Assembly: GCA_964030475.1 (NCBI GenBank)
Contig: CAXIPT010000008.1
Span: 3,036,937 to 3,100,936 of the forward strand
Reading direction: 5' to 3'
Length of the DNA stretch: 64,000 bases
From: Tethya wilhelma
Taxonomy: Eukaryota; Porifera; Demospongiae; Tethyida; Tethyidae
The notes under the pieces were generated by a model. It searched no databases. It was not told the DNA's origin and saw only the letters and a program-made list of their open reading frames with translations. How positions within the stretch are numbered: position 1 is the first letter of the stretch; the number at the start of each line of letters is the position of its first letter. Made by a program: the position numbers and the translations under genes. Of the stretch, positions 61,427 to 64,000 are shown one piece after another.

Positions 61427-61629
61427 CTGTATATATAATATAATATGAGAATCTAAATAATTATTGTTATTGGCATACCAATAGACTTAGACACAGAAAA
61501 GTATATTTAAATTTTACTAAACATTAAAATTGCTTTTGCGCACATACAGCACAGAAAGACTCGTATGGCCTCATCATGTGACCTAATTACTTTACAAACT
61601 AGCTGCCATTCTTAATCATACATATGGTA

Positions 61630-61740
61630 GTACCTATAATAGGAATGGGCTGACTGTCCCATTGACACAATATAAAATTTTCATGCTTATAAACTCTCAG
61701 AGCTAAGTAGCTAAGCCTTCAAACATGCAGAGAGGCGTCT
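61630..61740 (-). repeat. Degenerate family-B right end, reverse
   Basis: ATAGGAATGGGCTGACTGTCCCATTGACACAATA and GCTAAGTAGCTAAGCCTTCA loosely match family B on the opposite strand. Confidence 0.35.
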
Positions 61741-62149
61741 CTTAGTGTGCCTTCTCACCAGCGCTCTCTCCAAAGAACTCTAGGAAGTTTCTGCCAGATT
61801 TCTTGTGCATGCAGCTAGAAAACTACCTACAACAGTGCAATTCTGTTTTCTTTCTTCCTTGCTCTCTTCCTCCCTCCCTTCCTTCCTTCGTAACTGACTT
61901 ACTTGAACAGGGAAATGAAAGGCACCATATGCATGGTGCACAACCCTCGGGGTACATACACTGTAATACACACTGTCTATACAATACAATATTTATAATA
62001 ATTGCATCCAAGCATTAATGAGGCAATGAGGAAGGCTATCGAGGCATGCATGCATGATTGTACTTATACTATCAGCGTTGCAATGTCATGTAAAACACAC
62101 TTTCCATACTTTACTGCAGCTGTATAATATCAAGGCATACACTGTATTG

Positions 62150-62420
62150 TTGCACAGGCATGGCTACTTAGGCAGGCAACGTCGCGATCATAATATTTAA
62201 TATCACGAGCTACCTTGCAACAGAGTTCGCAAAAACACAAGCAATTGGACTAGAAATAATCTGTTGCACCTAAGCATTTATACTAAAGTCAGTGTCGCTA
62301 TCTCAGACTTCCAGTGTTCTAGCGAGGTGCAGCTAGCGCACAATCTGGCAACTCTCATTAGCTCGCTATACGTACGTAGTGCTAGTGGGTGGGGCTACGT
62401 AGCCAAAATGGTCGCTCAAG
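62150..62420 (-). promoter_or_regulatory. Possible promoter / 5' UTR region of the minus-strand gene
   Basis: CpG-containing words rise here (CAACGTCGCGATC, TAGCGAGGTGCAGCTAGCGC, TACGTACGTAGTGC) relative to the introns. Read on the minus strand, GCGAACTCTGTTGCAAG is followed by GTAGCT, a possible 5' UTR donor upstream of the exon at 61426. Weak. Confidence 0.25.
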
Positions 62421-62469
62421 CGATGGCTCGGACTGAAAATCCTGGCATAGCTCTAGAACTATAAGCTTT

Positions 62470-63470
62470 TAGCTTATGAAAATATAATTTTGTTAGTACT
62501 CTATGGTTATGTCCATAATTTTCAGAGTAGATTTGCTGTTCTTCAGATTACGAGTGAACATAAACACATGGAAAAAACGACTACTATAACCCTTTTGGCA
62601 TGTTTCACACACCGAGGGTTAACAAAAGGCTTTGAGCCAACTTTGACTGTACATAGTAACCTTTATTTGTTCTGAAGAGCGTTAATTCTTTGATACACAT
62701 TTGCTGCCTAAAAGCCAACAAACAAAATCTAGGCAGCTTAAAAAATTAAAGCTATAAAAATTAGTGTACTGTAATGTAGGCATTTTATGTAGGTAAAGGT
62801 CATCAATATACCAGCCGTGTTTCATAGCCTTTTACTGCATTGCCCATTCCTACACTGCTTATTTTTGCAAATTTTTACTACTTGTTCATTCATGCACTTT
62901 TTTCAACACTAAGGTGCATGAAGGCTAGTAGAGACTGGTCTGTCTCTAAACAAAAGCACGAGTGATTCCAGGAACATTGAATGTGCATGCGTATTATATG
63001 AGTGCAAACCACCGCAAGACTGGGAACTTCGGCACATGACTACTTATTTTTTTTTATGCCCAAGTCTTATGGTATAACAAAGATTTTGCCTGTATGCCTA
63101 CTGATACTTCATCTCAATTAACCAAGTGAATGCATGCATGACTACTGACCATGGCTCAGAATTGTTGACACAGCTTGGTCAGGAGACTGAAAATGAAGTA
63201 GTCATGACTACTTGTAGTATTATTATAGACTGACATTTTTCACTGACAAAATTGGAAATGAAATATTTTCGTCATTTTACTATCAATTCTGTACAAATTT
63301 AACAAACAGTCTAAGGCAGTGATTCTGAATATGAAAAATTTAGGTGATGCAGTAATCTGCTTAGCCTAGTAAATTTCTACCTTGAGAAGAGTATGAATCT
63401 CTGCAATGAAAACTGACTCCTTACAGCAAAACAAAAGCCAAAAGCAAAAACTTAATGGTCATGCTTTGGC
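62470..63470. repeat. Dispersed repeats, no gene
   Basis: 62575-62625 has the AACGACTACTATAACCC...CACCGAGGGTTAA family end. 62820-63230 holds two family-H copies (GCCCATTCCTACACTGC, CATGACTACTTATTTT, AGTAGTCATGACTACTTGT). Confidence 0.45.
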
Positions 63471-63529
63471 TTAGCCTCATTCCCAGGCTCAGGTGACTTG
63501 TCAGTCTACTGATAAGGACATGATTTACT

Positions 63530-63775
63530 AAAAAGTAAAAAAAGAACATTGGAAATGTATTGAGACATAGGAATGGCTAAATCGTAAAAAGAAAGCAAAC
63601 AAGATGGAATGGCTGTTCGAGTGTGTGCAGAATTCTTCCTGTGTGGCCTGCATGTAGCACTCTCTTTCCATGTTGAGTCCCTCATGTTGCCCACAGGAAT
63701 AATTCTTTACACACTCAAAAAGCCATTACTATGTCTCAATACATTTCCAATGTTTTTTTTTTACTTGTTTGTTCT
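63530..63775. mobile_element. Family-A foldback element
   Basis: ACATTGGAAATGTATTGAGAC at left, GAATTCTTCCTGTGTGGCC and CCACAGGAATAATTCTTTAC in the centre, ACATTTCCAATGTTTTTTTT at right. A family-C end fragment (AGCCTCATTCCCAGGCTCAG) lies just upstream at 63473. Confidence 0.8.
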
Positions 63776-64000
63776 CATTTTTTCATAATTCACATTTGAA
63801 TTTGTGTGTACATGGTAGTTACTTGTACACTATCAGCATGGATATTATAGCTTACATAATGTGCTATCAGCATGGAAATTATAGCAGTTTAATAAGCATC
63901 TCAGGAGGCTGGAGCTATTTCTTCGATTCTAACAAATTTAGTAGCTTTTCTCATCTTCTTATACATATAAGTGTAACAAAGTATTCAACTGTTACATAGA

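Noticed and set aside
61803..62018. Overlapping frames around 61.8-62.0 kb
   Set aside because: Driven by a CTTCC/CCTCC low-complexity tract and a dispersed repeat; no coding signal.

Overview
The window is animal nuclear DNA. It is AT-rich, has GT-AG spliced exons, and is packed with short inverted-repeat transposons and wrecks of larger ones. The mix of stand-alone P2X7-tail (P2RX7_C/ballast), HIRAN, Crypton-type tyrosine recombinase, DIRS, hAT and MULE pieces best fits an early-branching marine invertebrate. A demosponge is my first guess, but that is inference. Four isolated N bases (5602, 46479, 56163, 56963) mark assembly joins, and two of them sit at the edge of long duplications.

The main host gene is a SENP6/SENP7-type SUMO protease on the minus strand. 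I assembled it from splice sites, codon phase and motifs. Its exons run from about 61.4 kb (or at least 52.2 kb) down to 7.3 kb, so most of the window is its introns. All three catalytic residues are visible: His in an SHW motif at 22.67 kb, Asp in VLDSLG at 8.63 kb and Cys in SDCG at 7.36 kb. A Ser/Asp-rich insertion of about 125 residues separates the His and Asp exons, as in SENP6/7. Two or three exons are not placed.

Layout. 0.8-5.5 kb (+): one decayed hAT transposase gene, split by two tandem arrays of short repeats. 7.3-8.7 kb (-): the last SENP exons found. 9.6-11.0 kb (-): a Crypton-type tyrosine recombinase gene with intact catalytic residues and a one-base lesion near its end. 12.6-15.5 kb (-): SENP insertion exons. 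16.3-20.5 kb: two TIR elements with dense subterminal motif clusters, and between them a deleted MULE with a FLYWCH finger. 22.6-31.0 kb (-): SENP catalytic exons. 31.1-32.3 kb (+): a repeat-family element enclosing a two-exon P2RX7_C gene. 33-38.3 kb: DIRS retrotransposon fragments and tandem duplications. 39-41.2 kb (-): SENP middle exons. 42.9-44.4 kb: unrecognised ORFs. 45.1-47.9 kb: a 1.4 kb duplication across an N. 48.2-49.6 kb (-): a MULE transposase pseudogene. 52.0-53.5 kb (-): a SENP exon and an unrecognised three-exon module. 54.9-56.2 and 59.5-60.7 kb: duplicated blocks. 57.0-57.8 kb (+): a truncated DDE transposase. 58.0-58.5 kb (-): a two-exon HIRAN gene. 60.4-61.4 kb (-): large 5' coding exons. 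62-64 kb: a possible promoter region and more repeats.

At least eight short-repeat families recur (called A-H here). Almost everything between the SENP exons is their accumulation. The small genes nested in its introns (P2RX7_C, HIRAN, recombinase) look transposon-borne or transposon-derived rather than parts of a host operon-like unit.
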